DNA of 64,000 bases from Lachancea kluyveri NRRL Y-12651 (GCA_000149225.2 CM000691.1:310001-374000); one strand, 5' to 3'. Positions 18,285 to 28,160 are shown, counted from the stretch's first letter. Numbers and translations are program-made. Notes: a model not told the origin generated them from the sequence alone.

Positions 18285-19628
18285 TTACCATGATTCTTCG
18301 TATTGCTTTGGGGTTTCAGCAGTTAGGGTTGTTTCATCAGTTTCTTCGCTGAAGAAATTTATAAAACGAAGCACATTAGGGATAACCAGCTTGTCAACAT
18401 CATCTCCCCATAGCAAATCCAAATGTTCATGATCACCAATCTCAATATCAAAAACTTTGTCGTCCGGTAAATTCTGTTTCATCACTTCGATATCTACCAA
18501 TGAGTCCAGACCACCGTATATCAGCAGTACGGGTATCTTTATGTTTGTCTTTGTTGGGAAGCTTGCGATTCGGTAAGGCCTTGTATTTCTGAATGAATTG
18601 ATAACGTCGTCGCTCTCTTCAAACATCTGGAACTTTTGCGAGTTCAAAATTTGGAACCAATGCACTATGCATTTAACGCTTGTAGTCGAATATAGCTTTG
18701 CGTAAGAAGCAACTTTTTGCCAAGGCGTGATGTTTTTAGATTTCCAGTTAAACAGGAATTTATTGCCACGATCAATTATCATGTTGAAAATGGTTGGATG
18801 AAGGGTCTTTTGCCAGATAGTAGCAGACGGAAGCAAGATTTTGTTACCAAAAAATAAGTACATCAAAAGCGGGCTGGACTTGACCATGGCGTCTACTATA
18901 CGGTTGTGTAAACCTTTGGGAGTCATCGCAGGCGATATGGCAATAAACATGCTAACTTTATCGTTTAGGTCCTCACGGATGCTCAAAGAAGCAAACATCT
19001 GTGCAGAACCTTGCGAAAACCCAATGCAAATTAACTTTTGGACTTTGCAGAAATCCAAGACAAAGTCGATGGAGTTTGGAATATCAAAGAAGGCAAATTC
19101 GTCGATAGAAAAGTCCCAGAATTTGGAACTCTTTGGCGTTAGGTTCAGATGCGTGGTAGAGTACTTATTGCCACGATTGTTTCCCAACCAAACGTCGTAA
19201 CCTAGATCATGTAAAACAAAGGCCAAATTTTTGTTTCTGTAGATATTGCAACACCATATATCCGAGCACATTAGTAGCCCATGATGCAAGTAGACGATTT
19301 TGCCATTGGAGTTGTAGCCCGGTGGAATGCGGTGGATGGTTAAGAGGTAGTTGTCTTCGGTTCTGACGATGTGCTCTTCTACGGAAATGTTGAAAAGAGA
19401 GCACATACGGACAATGTCCTCGGACGTTCTGATTTTGTGAGCCATATCGTATTGGTCAGTGGCTTTAGGCGATGGGGCAAAGATGCTTATAAGCTCTGTA
19501 GCAAAATTGAGCCAGGATTGTGGAATTCGGTTTAGAAACAGGGACAAAAAAGTTTCAAAGTTGACCAGTAGGATTATCCAGTAATCCGTTAAGGACAACC
19601 TGCCTATAAAAGGTATTAGACTGACCAT
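18285..19628 (-). CDS. TGL1: Steryl ester hydrolase
   Basis: This alpha/beta hydrolase of the acid lipase family has 447 residues from the ATG at 19628 (MVSLIPFIGRLSLTDYW, which aligns with the S. cerevisiae start; the frame upstream has no ATG). An N-terminal hydrophobic segment anchors it to lipid droplets. The oxyanion motif LHHGLLMCSD lies near 120, the nucleophile elbow GFSQGS near 205, the acid in YGGLDSLVD near 377 and the catalytic His in DHEHLDLLWG near 400. It splits sterol esters. It lacks most of the roughly 100-residue polar C-terminal tail of S. cerevisiae Tgl1 (548 aa, YKL140W). Confidence 0.94.
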   Translation of the reverse strand: MVSLIPFIGRLSLTDYWIILLVNFETFLSLFLNRIPQSWLNFATELISIFAPSPKATDQYDMAHKIRTSEDIVRMCSLFNISVEEHIVRTEDNYLLTIHRIPPGYNSNGKIVYLHHGLLMCSDIWCCNIYRNKNLAFVLHDLGYDVWLGNNRGNKYSTTHLNLTPKSSKFWDFSIDEFAFFDIPNSIDFVLDFCKVQKLICIGFSQGSAQMFASLSIREDLNDKVSMFIAISPAMTPKGLHNRIVDAMVKSSPLLMYLFFGNKILLPSATIWQKTLHPTIFNMIIDRGNKFLFNWKSKNITPWQKVASYAKLYSTTSVKCIVHWFQILNSQKFQMFEESDDVINSFRNTRPYRIASFPTKTNIKIPVLLIYGGLDSLVDIEVMKQNLPDDKVFDIEIGDHEHLDLLWGDDVDKLVIPNVLRFINFFSEETDETTLTAETPKQYEESW

Positions 19629-20057
19629 TTGCGTGAACTGTAGTTTCAGTTTCTGGATATAGCTTGTGTCGTTTGGTTGATGGTGGTCGATGTTTAAATA
19701 ATTACAAGTCTTCAAAACAAAGCAAAAATCAAAAGAGGAAAAGGGATAGAGAGGGGATAAAAAAAAAAAAGGGAAAAGAAAAAACGAAAAAAAAAAAAAA
19801 AAAAAAAGAGAAATAGATTAACAAAACATTAAGGATTGTAGGACTGGAGTATGAATGCCACTTTGTTTTCTAGAGCCTTATAGATTAAGAGCAGGCATGA
19901 TCAACAGTCCTGCTTCGGCCGTTTAGAACACAAAGACAAACAGAATAGATAAATAAATAAATAAACAAATAAACAAATGGGCGGGCAGGACATACTGTTA
20001 TACCGTGAAGGAGAAGAGTCAAAAAATGAAGCCATCTTTTTAAAGGGAAAAAAAAGC
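19629..20057. other. TGL1 promoter region with poly(A)-rich tracts
   Basis: 429 bp upstream of TGL1 and downstream of SDH3. Long A-rich runs at 19758-19807, including a tract of about 21 A. No gene recognised. Confidence 0.6.
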
Positions 20058-20570
20058 TTACAAAGTCAAGAAATAACTACCACCGATAGCAGCTAAAGCC
20101 AAGACGGCATAACCGGTTCTGTAGACACCCTTGATCGACAACTCCTTACCAGTATCCCAGATCAGATGTCTGATACCATTACCAAAGTGGAATGCAAACA
20201 AGTAAGCAGCACCCGCCTTGACAGTCCAGTCCATCCATTTATTGGTCTTGCTATGATACCACTCGACCAAGTTATCGCTGTTTAGACCCAAACCAAATAG
20301 GGTCGAGACACCAAAGGCGATTGTAACGGCGTAAAATCCAAGACCCATTAGAACACCACTAACACGATGCACGGAAGACAGATACCATGTCAATTGTGGT
20401 TGATAGATGGTCAGATGAGGAGAAACTGGTCTATGTTTCCTCTGAGAGACTAGTAATTGCTCTTCTTCCTTGACGGTAGTCTTCAAGGTAGAGACAAATC
20501 TCTTGGATAAAAGTTGTCTAGTAGATGGTCTCAAGAACACGGGAGCCCTGTTTAAACCTAGCTTGAACAT
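20058..20570 (-). CDS. SDH3: Succinate dehydrogenase cytochrome b subunit
   Basis: The 170-residue protein has an Arg-rich presequence ([20 protein letters not shown]) and three transmembrane segments. [13 protein letters not shown] is the family signature before helix 1. HRVSGVLMG follows at helix 1, and [12 protein letters not shown] near residue 130 contains the expected haem-region His. Sdh3 and Sdh4 anchor complex II in the inner membrane and form the ubiquinone site. S. cerevisiae has two copies, SDH3 (YKL141W) and SHH3 (YMR118C). This single gene next to TGL1 is the un-duplicated ancestor. Confidence 0.94.
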   Translation of the reverse strand: MFKLGLNRAPVFLRPSTRQLLSKRFVSTLKTTVKEEEQLLVSQRKHRPVSPHLTIYQPQLTWYLSSVHRVSGVLMGLGFYAVTIAFGVSTLFGLGLNSDNLVEWYHSKTNKWMDWTVKAGAAYLFAFHFGNGIRHLIWDTGKELSIKGVYRTGYAVLALAAIGGSYFLTL

Positions 20571-21647
20571 TTCGTGTGTTGATGCAGTTTGTGAATAAAT
20601 GCTTATCCCTCAGGAGCATCGGGCACTGTCTCCGACAAATGCGTTCTCCTTATATATCAAGGAAGAAAAGCCGTCATCCTGTTGTGGGAACAAACTGTGA
20701 CGAATATCCCTTCTCGGCAAAAATCGGAACCGATCGCGGTGTTCTATCACTGTTGACGACATCTACATCGCTTTCCACGGTCAGTGCCCTATGTATATAT
20801 TCGTAAACAGTGCGCTACTCCCAAGCCGCCATTGGCCCCACCTTCTCCCTTTCCCCCACGCTTTCTTCATTTTCGGGCGAAAACTCTTGACCGAGAGACA
20901 GAATCGCAAGCGGGTAAAAAACCACCTGTACGAGATGCAGCATGACTCGGCAGAGAAGGAGACAATGCTTTTGTTGCTTCAAGGCTTGCGGCGCTGTGCT
21001 TCCGGTTCCTAAGGAAGGAAGGAAGGGAACGTGGTCGATTGTCGTTCCCAGTCTCCCAACATCGTTAAAAGGACGTGGGTTTGCACTGTTTTCTTGACTA
21101 CAGGTTGAAAAAGTGCTGTGTAGTTTTTCAACGGAGACGTTAGAGAATCATCACGTATAGCTATGTACGACGAAGGTTCGGATAGCATGCGTGGCGCGAT
21201 GCCCGCGGTTCGCAGGGATTTTTCTGTGTAAAAAAGCATGAGGGCCCACACTTGATTTGGCGCACCGCGGTCGTGTATCACGTTCAAAGTGCCACGTGAT
21301 CAGATGTATTGACATGGTGATAAAAAAAAAAAAAGAGCAAGCCTCTGAGAAGCGCTTTCGGATGGGGTTTTCCCCTGGTAGAGATCATATTCGAGTTTGG
21401 CCGGAAAGTTCAGGTCCAGACTGCAACCTCTTGCACGCGTCTGTATCCGTCGCTGCCGTAACCTATGTATCCTTAAACGGCTTTGTTTGACGCGCAAAAT
21501 ACGCGAAGGGTTATTCCGCAACGGGAGGCATCAGGCGAGCTGGAAAGACGCTTTTGCTGTGACAATCATAACTTCGTGTTTGCAGCTACTTGGGTTGACC
21601 TATATCCCAGTAGCATATGTGTATATAAAGGTTTACATACCAATGAC

Positions 21648-21693
<46 letters not shown>

Positions 21694-21895
21694 GTAGTAG
21701 TGGTGGTAGCGGTTGTGGTAATAATAAGGCAGAAAGCAACATGATAGGAAGAAACACGCATCAGTATATACAAGTCTTCCCATGAAATAAGCAACCTCCC
21801 TGTTGCTCTCAAACCAATTTTCTCGTCTGTCGGTTTTCTGTATAAAACAAGTAGCCCTTGGGCTTAGCAGTAAATGCGCACGCCCCTTCTCCTCC
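20571..21895. other. Gene-poor region upstream of SDH3
   Basis: 1.3 kb holding the SDH3 promoter and the 3' side of the next minus-strand gene. Open frames here are short and not protein-like. The only clear element is an AAT microsatellite at 21648-21690. In present-day S. cerevisiae this junction is split between chromosomes. Confidence 0.55.
21648..21690 (+). repeat. (AAT)n microsatellite, about 14 copies
   Basis: Uninterrupted AAT/TTA repeat over about 43 nt in non-coding DNA, followed by AGTAGTAG and GGTGGT triplets. Confidence 0.95.
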
Positions 21896-22636
21896 TTACT
21901 CCATGTTTGCTAACACATCGGTTAGACGATGCATCAGCATGATATCTTCTGGTCCCACTTCTTCGTTACTCGGCAGAAGCATGACATCGTTGTTGTTGTC
22001 GTTTTTCATCATCGGAACTTGATTCGAAGAGACCAGCTGTTCCGGTACTGTCCCTGGCAGGTTCTCTGGAGACTTGGAAGCGGTTTTCTTTTTACGCCCG
22101 CGTTTCTTTGCAGCGGTAGCCGTTGCATCTGTGGGAGTCACCTTTTTCCTGCGTTTCGAGGTGTTTACCAGTAGCGATTCCATGCTAGGGAGCTCGTTCA
22201 GATCTGTGGGTGTGGAGAGGCCGCTTGGAGTCGCAGAAGCCAGCGACAAGTTCATGTTGGTGTTGGCGTTAGTATACATTCTGCCGCCGGCACTGCTCCT
22301 CAGTAGCAACTTGGTATACACATCAATCTCTTGTCTGAGTTTGCCTATCACGTTTTTCAACTTGGCATTTTCCTGCTTCACCACATCGTACTCCAGCTGA
22401 AGCTGTTCACTTTCCGCTTCTTTTTTCTTCTTGGGTTGTCTCTTGGGTTTTATGTCCAGCGGCATCGTATTCGTCACCACGGTACTCGTAACAGTCGTGC
22501 TGCTGCTGGCTGTACTGGCAGGTCCAGTTTTTTCGTTGTTGAAGACCCACTGTTTAGAGGTAATGATCCTCTGCTGTTGGGGTAGAGTGTTTGTCAGTGG
22601 TATCGAGAGGCTGTTCTTCCTCACGTTGTTATTCAT
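21896..22636 (-). CDS. Unrecognised basic coiled-coil protein (246 aa)
   Basis: I could not assign this protein. A Ser/Thr-rich start contains TSKQWVFNNEKTG at about 26-38. A highly basic block follows (PKRQPKKKKE, about 67-76), running straight into a leucine-zipper-like helix (LEYDVVKQENAKLKNVIGKL). Further on are a nuclear-localisation-like SKRRKK and an AT-hook-like KKRGRKKK block. The acidic C-terminus ends MHRLTDVLANME. Basic block plus zipper suggests a nuclear DNA-binding protein. The canonical bZIP signature (NxxAAxxCR) is absent. TSKxWV recalls the Hap4 start, but the Pro-rich Hap2/3/5-binding stretch does not follow. No S. cerevisiae gene is obvious at this point. Confidence 0.75.
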   Translation of the reverse strand: MNNNVRKNSLSIPLTNTLPQQQRIITSKQWVFNNEKTGPASTASSSTTVTSTVVTNTMPLDIKPKRQPKKKKEAESEQLQLEYDVVKQENAKLKNVIGKLRQEIDVYTKLLLRSSAGGRMYTNANTNMNLSLASATPSGLSTPTDLNELPSMESLLVNTSKRRKKVTPTDATATAAKKRGRKKKTASKSPENLPGTVPEQLVSSNQVPMMKNDNNNDVMLLPSNEEVGPEDIMLMHRLTDVLANME

Positions 22637-22904
22637 TGGTTGAATCTCCGGCTGTCCCGTCTATGACAGTGTTCGGTATTGGCTTGGGTCTTGGATAAGA
22701 GTAAGCGTCGTAAATTTTTCTCTCGCTTTAAAGCTTGCGGACATGCTTCACAGCCGTTACCCGGCTGCAGAAAGGGGCCCCGCGCCTATGCCCCACCGCG
22801 GAGTCGGTGCTCTTTCCGGCTCAGCCGTGCGTTGGCTCTGTTTTGCTGTGCTCCCGAGGTATTTTCCGTCAACATTTACAATGCCAAAAAGGGCAAAAAG
22901 AAAG
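22637..22904. other. GC-rich promoter island with Reb1 site
   Basis: 268 bp between the basic coiled-coil gene and tRNA-Arg. A Reb1 core TTACCCGG (22757-22764) is flanked by inverted CAGCCG/CGGCTG. GGGGCCCC (22774-22781) and an AGGGG stress-element core follow. Confidence 0.5.
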
Positions 22905-22976
22905 CACTCACGCTGGGGGTCGAACCCAGAATCTTCTGATTAGAAGTCAGACGCGTTGCCATTACGCCACGCAAGC
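22905..22976 (-). tRNA. tRNA-Arg (UCU)
   Basis: This 72-nt intronless cloverleaf has acceptor GCTTGCG paired with CGTGAGT, B box GGTTCGACCCC and anticodon TCT at 22944-22942 in loop CTTCTAA. The 3' CCA is not encoded, and a T-rich RNA polymerase III terminator follows at about 22900-22896. The sequence is nearly the same as S. cerevisiae tRNA-Arg(UCU). Confidence 0.96.
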
Positions 22977-24211
22977 CTCAGATGGAATTTACCACTGGTA
23001 ATTTCCGTAGTATATCATGTCATCGTTTACCCGGAGTTCAGGGTAAACCGAATAGACCCAGTAAAACCACCAACCATATCAAAGATGCAATGGTCCGATG
23101 GAACATCTGACGAGTGGGCCTCGGTACACGACCTCTATATGCGACTCCGTTATCTATTAATTAAACGGGGCTAGAGAATTAACTAAAGGACAATTGGAAG
23201 TTTAACTGGTCCAAAAGGTACAAATACAACCGAGATCTCTCTTCAAGGGAGATCTTGGCTAAATAGAAGTAAGCGGATAAGAAATAGCCGGTAGTCTGTT
23301 TACTCGATTCAAGGCATAAGCTGTTAACTGAGAAATTTACAGTACATTATGGAATCGTTTGATACTCTAATACATTATTATCATTAATTGCTTTCCTCAT
23401 TGAACACTCGTAGAGAAGTGACTGTTAATGGCGGTGCGGATGGGCTCTTCTGTCTTTCCGACCTGAGTTAAACCCTTTGCAGAAAACTGGGAAGGAAAGA
23501 AAACAAAAAAAAAAAAAAAAAAAAAAAAGATAGGTCCACTGCTTTGTGTGTGGGTATTTATACACCTTCTACTATCTGGCATAAAGTTTTGGGAATTAAT
23601 TCGGTTGCTAATCTTAAGTGTTCTTCTTAGTATCAACCACTATATGTTTTCTTTCCTAGTGCCATCGTATCGCATGCTGTCCCCTTTTGTGTAGTGTGAG
23701 CATTACTAATCCTATGTTATACGGCATTGAAAAAGAAACATATAGAAGTAAACAGATGTAATTCATTAGCCTGAGGAGTGTCAACCACTTTATTCGTGGA
23801 AATATTTAGATTGTGGTAGAGTCGTATACGTGCCGTCACACGGAACTTACTCGACTTACTTTAATTTAGAGTTGACGACATGAAATTTGTCCCTTGCGAA
23901 AAGTACTGTTTCGTGCTGGCATTCATACCCATTCGTACAGCTTGGGATCCTTTGCACTCGTACTCATATCTCACATCATATCTGTTTCTCTCTCTCACAT
24001 ACACACTCTCACGTGACTTTTTGTGATTACCCGGTCATGTTTTTTTTTTTTCGGTTTTTTTTTTTCGCCTTATCCAAATTTGTCTTCACTCTCTACCCCC
24101 CCCCCCCTTCATCGGAAAGGGGCAGCATTTATTGAACTACCTGAGCATTCTGGTAACTAGTGCAACTGGTGTAACTTCTTAGTCCGCTATATCAAAAACA
24201 GCAAGAGACAC
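22977..24211. other. Gene-free region between tRNA-Arg and SNF7
   Basis: 1.2 kb without a convincing gene. It holds a strong hairpin (23230-23258), an A-tract of about 24 nt near 23506, a C10 run near 24101 and the SNF7 promoter. Regions next to yeast tRNA genes often hold old LTR remnants, but I saw no TGTT...AACA ends or duplicated termini here. Confidence 0.5.
24010..24034. promoter_or_regulatory. Cbf1-type E-box and Reb1 site, SNF7 promoter
   Basis: CACGTGAC begins at 24010, and Reb1 site TTACCCGG is at 24027-24034. T-rich tracts follow, the usual layout of a nucleosome-depleted promoter about 180 bp upstream of SNF7. Confidence 0.6.
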
Positions 24212-24913
24212 ATGTGGTCCTATATATTTGGTGGGTCTTCATCCACCCCTAAGGGTAAAGAACTTCCCAAGAAAGCCATTTTGGAGTTGAGAGAGCACAT
24301 TCAGCTATTAACGAAGAAGCAATCCCATCTGCAAGCACAAATCGCCACACAAGAGCAGCAGGCACGTACCTATCTTACCAAACAAAACAAAAACATGGCA
24401 AAAAATGCTTTGAAAAGAAAAAAAATGTTTGAAAGCCAACTCGTAAAGATTGAGGGTCAGATCGATTCTCTTGAACAGCAGCTGTACTCGATAGAAAGCG
24501 CTAACTTGAATCTGGAAACGATGAGGGCCATGAAACAAGGTGCTACCGCAATGAAAAATATCCACAAGGGCCTGGATATAGACAAAGTTGACGAAACGAT
24601 GGACGAGATTAGGGAGCAAGTTGAATTGGGTGAGGAAATTAGCGACGCTATCTCAAGACCTTTGTACACCGGTGTTAACGACGTCGATGAAGATGAGTTG
24701 GACGAAGAGCTAGACATGTTGGCACAAGAGACTGTTGCTGAGGGTATGATGGCCGCTCCCAAGAGTAATGATAAAGTTCGCATGCCCTCGGTCCCTGCTG
24801 ATAAGATAAAGAGCACTGAACCGGAAACAAAAGAACCGGAAGAAGAAGGAGAAGAAGAAGAAGACGAGGATGAAAGAGCATTAAGAGAGTTACAAGCTGA
24901 GATGGGATTGTGA
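24212..24913 (+). CDS. SNF7: ESCRT-III subunit Snf7 (CHMP4)
   Basis: The 233-residue protein has a short N-terminal amphipathic start ([15 protein letters not shown]) and a basic core of helices 1-3 ([39 protein letters not shown]). The second half is acidic and autoinhibitory and ends in an E-rich run with a C-terminal helix ([11 protein letters not shown]). Snf7 polymerises into membrane-bending filaments for multivesicular body formation. S. cerevisiae Snf7 has 240 residues (YLR025W). This begins the chromosome-XII track interleaved with YMR genes. Confidence 0.95.
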   Translation: MWSYIFGGSSSTPKGKELPKKAILELREHIQLLTKKQSHLQAQIATQEQQARTYLTKQNKNMAKNALKRKKMFESQLVKIEGQIDSLEQQLYSIESANLNLETMRAMKQGATAMKNIHKGLDIDKVDETMDEIREQVELGEEISDAISRPLYTGVNDVDEDELDEELDMLAQETVAEGMMAAPKSNDKVRMPSVPADKIKSTEPETKEPEEEGEEEEDEDERALRELQAEMGL

Positions 24914-25064
24914 AAACTCCGTGTAGATTAACTAAGCTAGCACTGTTTGTTGTGTGTGTGTTTTTTGTTTTTTTTTTTTTTTTTTTTCAATAGAAAGCTG
25001 TTTGTTGTAATTAATTAAACTATTCTGCCTTTCATTTCCTCCTTTTTACTGAAACTACAAACAC

Positions 25065-25988
25065 CTAGTTAACCAACACCCACACCAGGAAGAAGACAAA
25101 CAAAACCGCAAAAATCTTTACTGCCAACCACCTATTGCTACTGACTCTATCGAAATATTTTATCAACTCTCTCTGGGCACCACTGATGTTTAGATCTATA
25201 TCTTCAACGTTGGCATCTATGCGTTGGATTGTCTCGCCCTGTTCTTGGACCATATGTGCCAACTGTTGGAACAAGTTACCCACTTCCTGGATCGTAGACT
25301 CTATTGTTTCAACAGCACGATTACGCTCCTGTAAATAAGTGTTATTAGCAGCTTGTTCCTCCAATAATAGCATAGACGATTCTTGCGGTAGAGAAAGTGT
25401 ACCGTTCTGGCGAGGTTGTTGGTCTTCGTCTACTAATGAAGACATGAATGGGTTTGAATTGTTATACGTGGCTGCATTCTGTGCAGAATGTGTAGGGTCT
25501 CCCTCGTTTGCTTGTGCACTTATTTTCTCCCATCTGTCCTTGTTGGCTAGCTCAAGTTTCTGTCTATTCTCTAATACAGTTTTGAAATCACCGCTAATGT
25601 TTTTCATTTTGGTGTTAAGTAACGTCATGACATTCTTGGAATGCTGAGTGTTGTTCTGCTGTGCGGAGGGTTGAGTAGAAGAATTGCCCATTTTGCTCAA
25701 CTCCATCAAGCTTTGCTCAATGGAGTAAATTTTTCGTTTGATGACGAACGAAAGCTCTGCAATCTCCACTGGATTATCATTGAACATAGGTTTCCTTTTT
25801 GCTAGCAGTGCCAATTTTGACAAAAGCTGTGCCGTGGAGGCAATTTCCTGCGCTATGACGGAAGCTTTCTGTTGGAAGTCGGATTTTTTGGATGAAGGGG
25901 TAGCATCTTGAGTTGTTTGAACCTTGTTACGTTTTGAATAAGACAGCACTGAGTGCTGGAATTCTGTAGTTCTATCTCTGATGTTCAT
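25065..25988 (-). CDS. SED5: cis-Golgi Qa-SNARE Sed5 (syntaxin 5)
   Basis: The 307-residue protein starts MNIRDRTTEFQHSV, the conserved N-peptide that binds the SM protein Sly1. An Habc helical domain follows, then a polar linker and a SNARE helix near 225-280 (VGNLFQQLAHMVQEQGETIQ, central Gln). A C-terminal transmembrane anchor (WLAVKIFAVLFVFFLVWVLV) ends the protein. It mediates ER-to-Golgi and intra-Golgi fusion. It is shorter than S. cerevisiae Sed5 (340 aa, YLR026C). It is convergent with SNF7, as in S. cerevisiae. Confidence 0.96.
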   Translation of the reverse strand: MNIRDRTTEFQHSVLSYSKRNKVQTTQDATPSSKKSDFQQKASVIAQEIASTAQLLSKLALLAKRKPMFNDNPVEIAELSFVIKRKIYSIEQSLMELSKMGNSSTQPSAQQNNTQHSKNVMTLLNTKMKNISGDFKTVLENRQKLELANKDRWEKISAQANEGDPTHSAQNAATYNNSNPFMSSLVDEDQQPRQNGTLSLPQESSMLLLEEQAANNTYLQERNRAVETIESTIQEVGNLFQQLAHMVQEQGETIQRIDANVEDIDLNISGAQRELIKYFDRVSSNRWLAVKIFAVLFVFFLVWVLVN

Positions 25989-26415
25989 TTGTTGCGTTTA
26001 GCTCTTTGACTGCAGTTTCCCCTCTATAGCTTGTATTTCTCAACAACAATGTACACGATTCTTAAAAAGCCCTTTTCTAAAAAAGATTCCAATATCACAG
26101 TGGTTCGTTATACATGACTAATTACGCCTGCCTTGATGAAGAGTACAAGATTATTGAATAAATCAAGCAGAGCCTTGACAGGCTAAAACTTTGAACCTTT
26201 ACCCATATCCTTCTAGCCCGGAAATTTGAATTTTGTTTTCCCCAATATGCACAATTTGCAGTTCAGAATTGTGGGTATGTTTCATAAGCAGTATTGATAT
26301 CGTCATCAAATACGTGCCAATGCCGATGCAGCCATCTCGAGTTATACAGCCAAAGTTGTACAGCTTTTAGTCTCCTCTCAACACACCACTGTATGACGCC
26401 TTCCCACTCGTGAAT
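25989..26415. other. Divergent promoter SED5 / VBA-like transporter
   Basis: 427 bp between divergent genes. No regulatory motif was identified with confidence and no RNA gene seen. Confidence 0.5.
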
Positions 26416-28113
26416 ATGCCCCAAGAGACTGATTTGTTATTGGCACCTTGCTTGTCTCCGATACCGGAGATCCCAACCTTCGATTCATCCTATGATGCTG
26501 CTGCTAACCACTCAGTCTTAACCGAAACAAAAACTCGAATTATTGTAATTGCATTGTTTTTGGGCTCTTTTCTATCCGCACTTGATACTACTATTGTTTC
26601 TACTTTGCTCCCAACAATTGCCTCCGACTTGGATGCTAGTTCCCAGATGTCCTGGATTGCTACATCTTATTTGTTGTCTTGTAGCGCTTTTCAACCATTG
26701 TACGGAAAACTTTCAGATATATTTGGTAGGAAGATTTTGTTGGTTTGGTCCAACCTGGTATTTGCCATTGGATGTGCCCTGTGTGGTTCGCCATGGACTA
26801 CAAATATTTGGATTTTGTCAGCTGGCAGGTTTATCGCTGGTATAGGTGGTGGTGGGTTGACCACGTTAAGTACCATTACCACCAGCGATATTATTCCGCT
26901 AAGAAAAAGAGGTGTCTACCAAGGCCTAGGGAACATCTGCTTTAGTTTAGGCTGTGCATCTGGTAGTGTGCTTGGTGCTGTTTTACAACAGGGCATCGGT
27001 TGGAGGTGGGCCTTTTTAATTCAGGTGCCAATCGCTTTGATATCTGGTTTATTGATCGTATTCGTTTTGGAGCTGCCCTCGGATTCTCCAGGCAGAGGGT
27101 TAATTTGGTTGGAACATGCAAGAGGTAATACTTTCCAATGGTCCAAAGTTACCAAGATGATCGATTTTGTTGGCAGCATCACTTTGGTCATGTCAATGCT
27201 ATTGCTAATGATCACCATTTCATTCTTAAGTGATCCTTCACAATTGAGCGAAAATTCATGGGTTGTACTAGTCCTTTTAGTCGCTGGATTTTGTGCAAAG
27301 TTTGTACATACGGAATGCACGATTCACAACCCAATGGTTCCCTTACGTCTCTTATGGGAAAACCGCACTGTGTTCGCATCGTCATTTACAAATTGGTTTA
27401 TGACGATGTCGACTTTCGCTGTGATGTATTACATCCCGGTCTTTTGGCAGACAGTATTCAAGTTTACTCCTTATGATATCGGTTTCCGCAGTATCTCAAA
27501 CTTCGTCGGTATTGCCACCGGATCGATGCTAGCTGGTGTTTACATGAAATGTACAGGCAAATACTGGAATTTTTCTCTGGTTACTAACATTTTATACTTT
27601 ACTGGTATTTTGTCATTGTTTGCTTGTACGTTCAGAAATACTCCACAAGGTGTTTTAGAGTATCTGCTGATGTTTTTGCCAGGATTTGGTTACGCTACAA
27701 TGTTGACTGTCACACTTTTAGCTTTGATTGCATCTGTCGATTTCGAGCACCAAGCGCAGGTCACTTCTATCCAATATGCATTCAGAGCTACTGGATCCAC
27801 TCTCGGAGTGTCATTGGCAGGCCTTATTTACCAAGCAAGTCTTCAATATAAGTTATACAGAGATATTTTGGGCGATCAAACATTATTGGGCAAATATGGT
27901 CAGGATCAGCTGCGTAAATGGTGTAAAGAAATTTTACAGGACAATTCTTTTGATACATCATTTGATCAGAGACTAGCTAAGGAAGTTCACCGAGGTTTCC
28001 AATTTAGTAGCGAATGTGCTTTGGGCTTTGCCCTTGCAGCATGCACTCTTGGTGTTGTTCTCAGCTGTTTTATGAGAGAGCATGTGCTGGGTAAAACTGT
28101 GCCAAGTAAATAG
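26416..28113 (+). CDS. Vacuolar basic amino-acid transporter-like MFS permease (VBA/Fnx family)
   Basis: The 565-residue protein starts at ATG 26416; the GTG at 26410 is not a credible start. It has about 14 hydrophobic segments, as in the DHA2 branch of drug:H+ antiporters. Signatures: LGSFLSALDTTIVSTLLPTI in TM1 (motif D1), PLYGKLSDIFGRK between TM2 and TM3 (motif A), and GAVLQQGIGWRWAFLIQVP near TM5 (motif C-like). The SxLDTTIV and AFQPLYGKLSD segments resemble Vba1 of S. cerevisiae and Fnx1 of S. pombe, which import Lys, His or Arg into the vacuole. The gene sits between SED5 and AAT2, where S. cerevisiae has no transporter. Substrate is inferred only. Confidence 0.85.
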   Translation: MPQETDLLLAPCLSPIPEIPTFDSSYDAAANHSVLTETKTRIIVIALFLGSFLSALDTTIVSTLLPTIASDLDASSQMSWIATSYLLSCSAFQPLYGKLSDIFGRKILLVWSNLVFAIGCALCGSPWTTNIWILSAGRFIAGIGGGGLTTLSTITTSDIIPLRKRGVYQGLGNICFSLGCASGSVLGAVLQQGIGWRWAFLIQVPIALISGLLIVFVLELPSDSPGRGLIWLEHARGNTFQWSKVTKMIDFVGSITLVMSMLLLMITISFLSDPSQLSENSWVVLVLLVAGFCAKFVHTECTIHNPMVPLRLLWENRTVFASSFTNWFMTMSTFAVMYYIPVFWQTVFKFTPYDIGFRSISNFVGIATGSMLAGVYMKCTGKYWNFSLVTNILYFTGILSLFACTFRNTPQGVLEYLLMFLPGFGYATMLTVTLLALIASVDFEHQAQVTSIQYAFRATGSTLGVSLAGLIYQASLQYKLYRDILGDQTLLGKYGQDQLRKWCKEILQDNSFDTSFDQRLAKEVHRGFQFSSECALGFALAACTLGVVLSCFMREHVLGKTVPSK

Positions 28114-28160
28114 TCTGCTCTTTTAAAATCATTCACATATCATAAGAGTACTTTTACCTC

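Noticed and set aside
19629-19715. N-terminal extension of TGL1
   Set aside because: The upstream frame begins at a TTG codon with no ATG. Alignment with S. cerevisiae Tgl1 starts at the ATG at 19628.
21896-22636. Assignment of the basic zipper protein as Hap4 or as a bZIP factor
   Set aside because: Only TSKxWV resembles Hap4, the Pro-rich remainder is missing, and the bZIP NxxAAxxCR signature is absent.
22679-23001. Several overlapping short ORFs (64-88 codons) around tRNA-Arg
   Set aside because: They run through the tRNA gene and a GC-rich promoter island, and the translations are not protein-like.
24675-24881. Antisense ORFs in repetitive or acidic segments of SNF7, EPO1 and ECM16
   Set aside because: They are shadows of biased codons on the coding strand, with no independent support.
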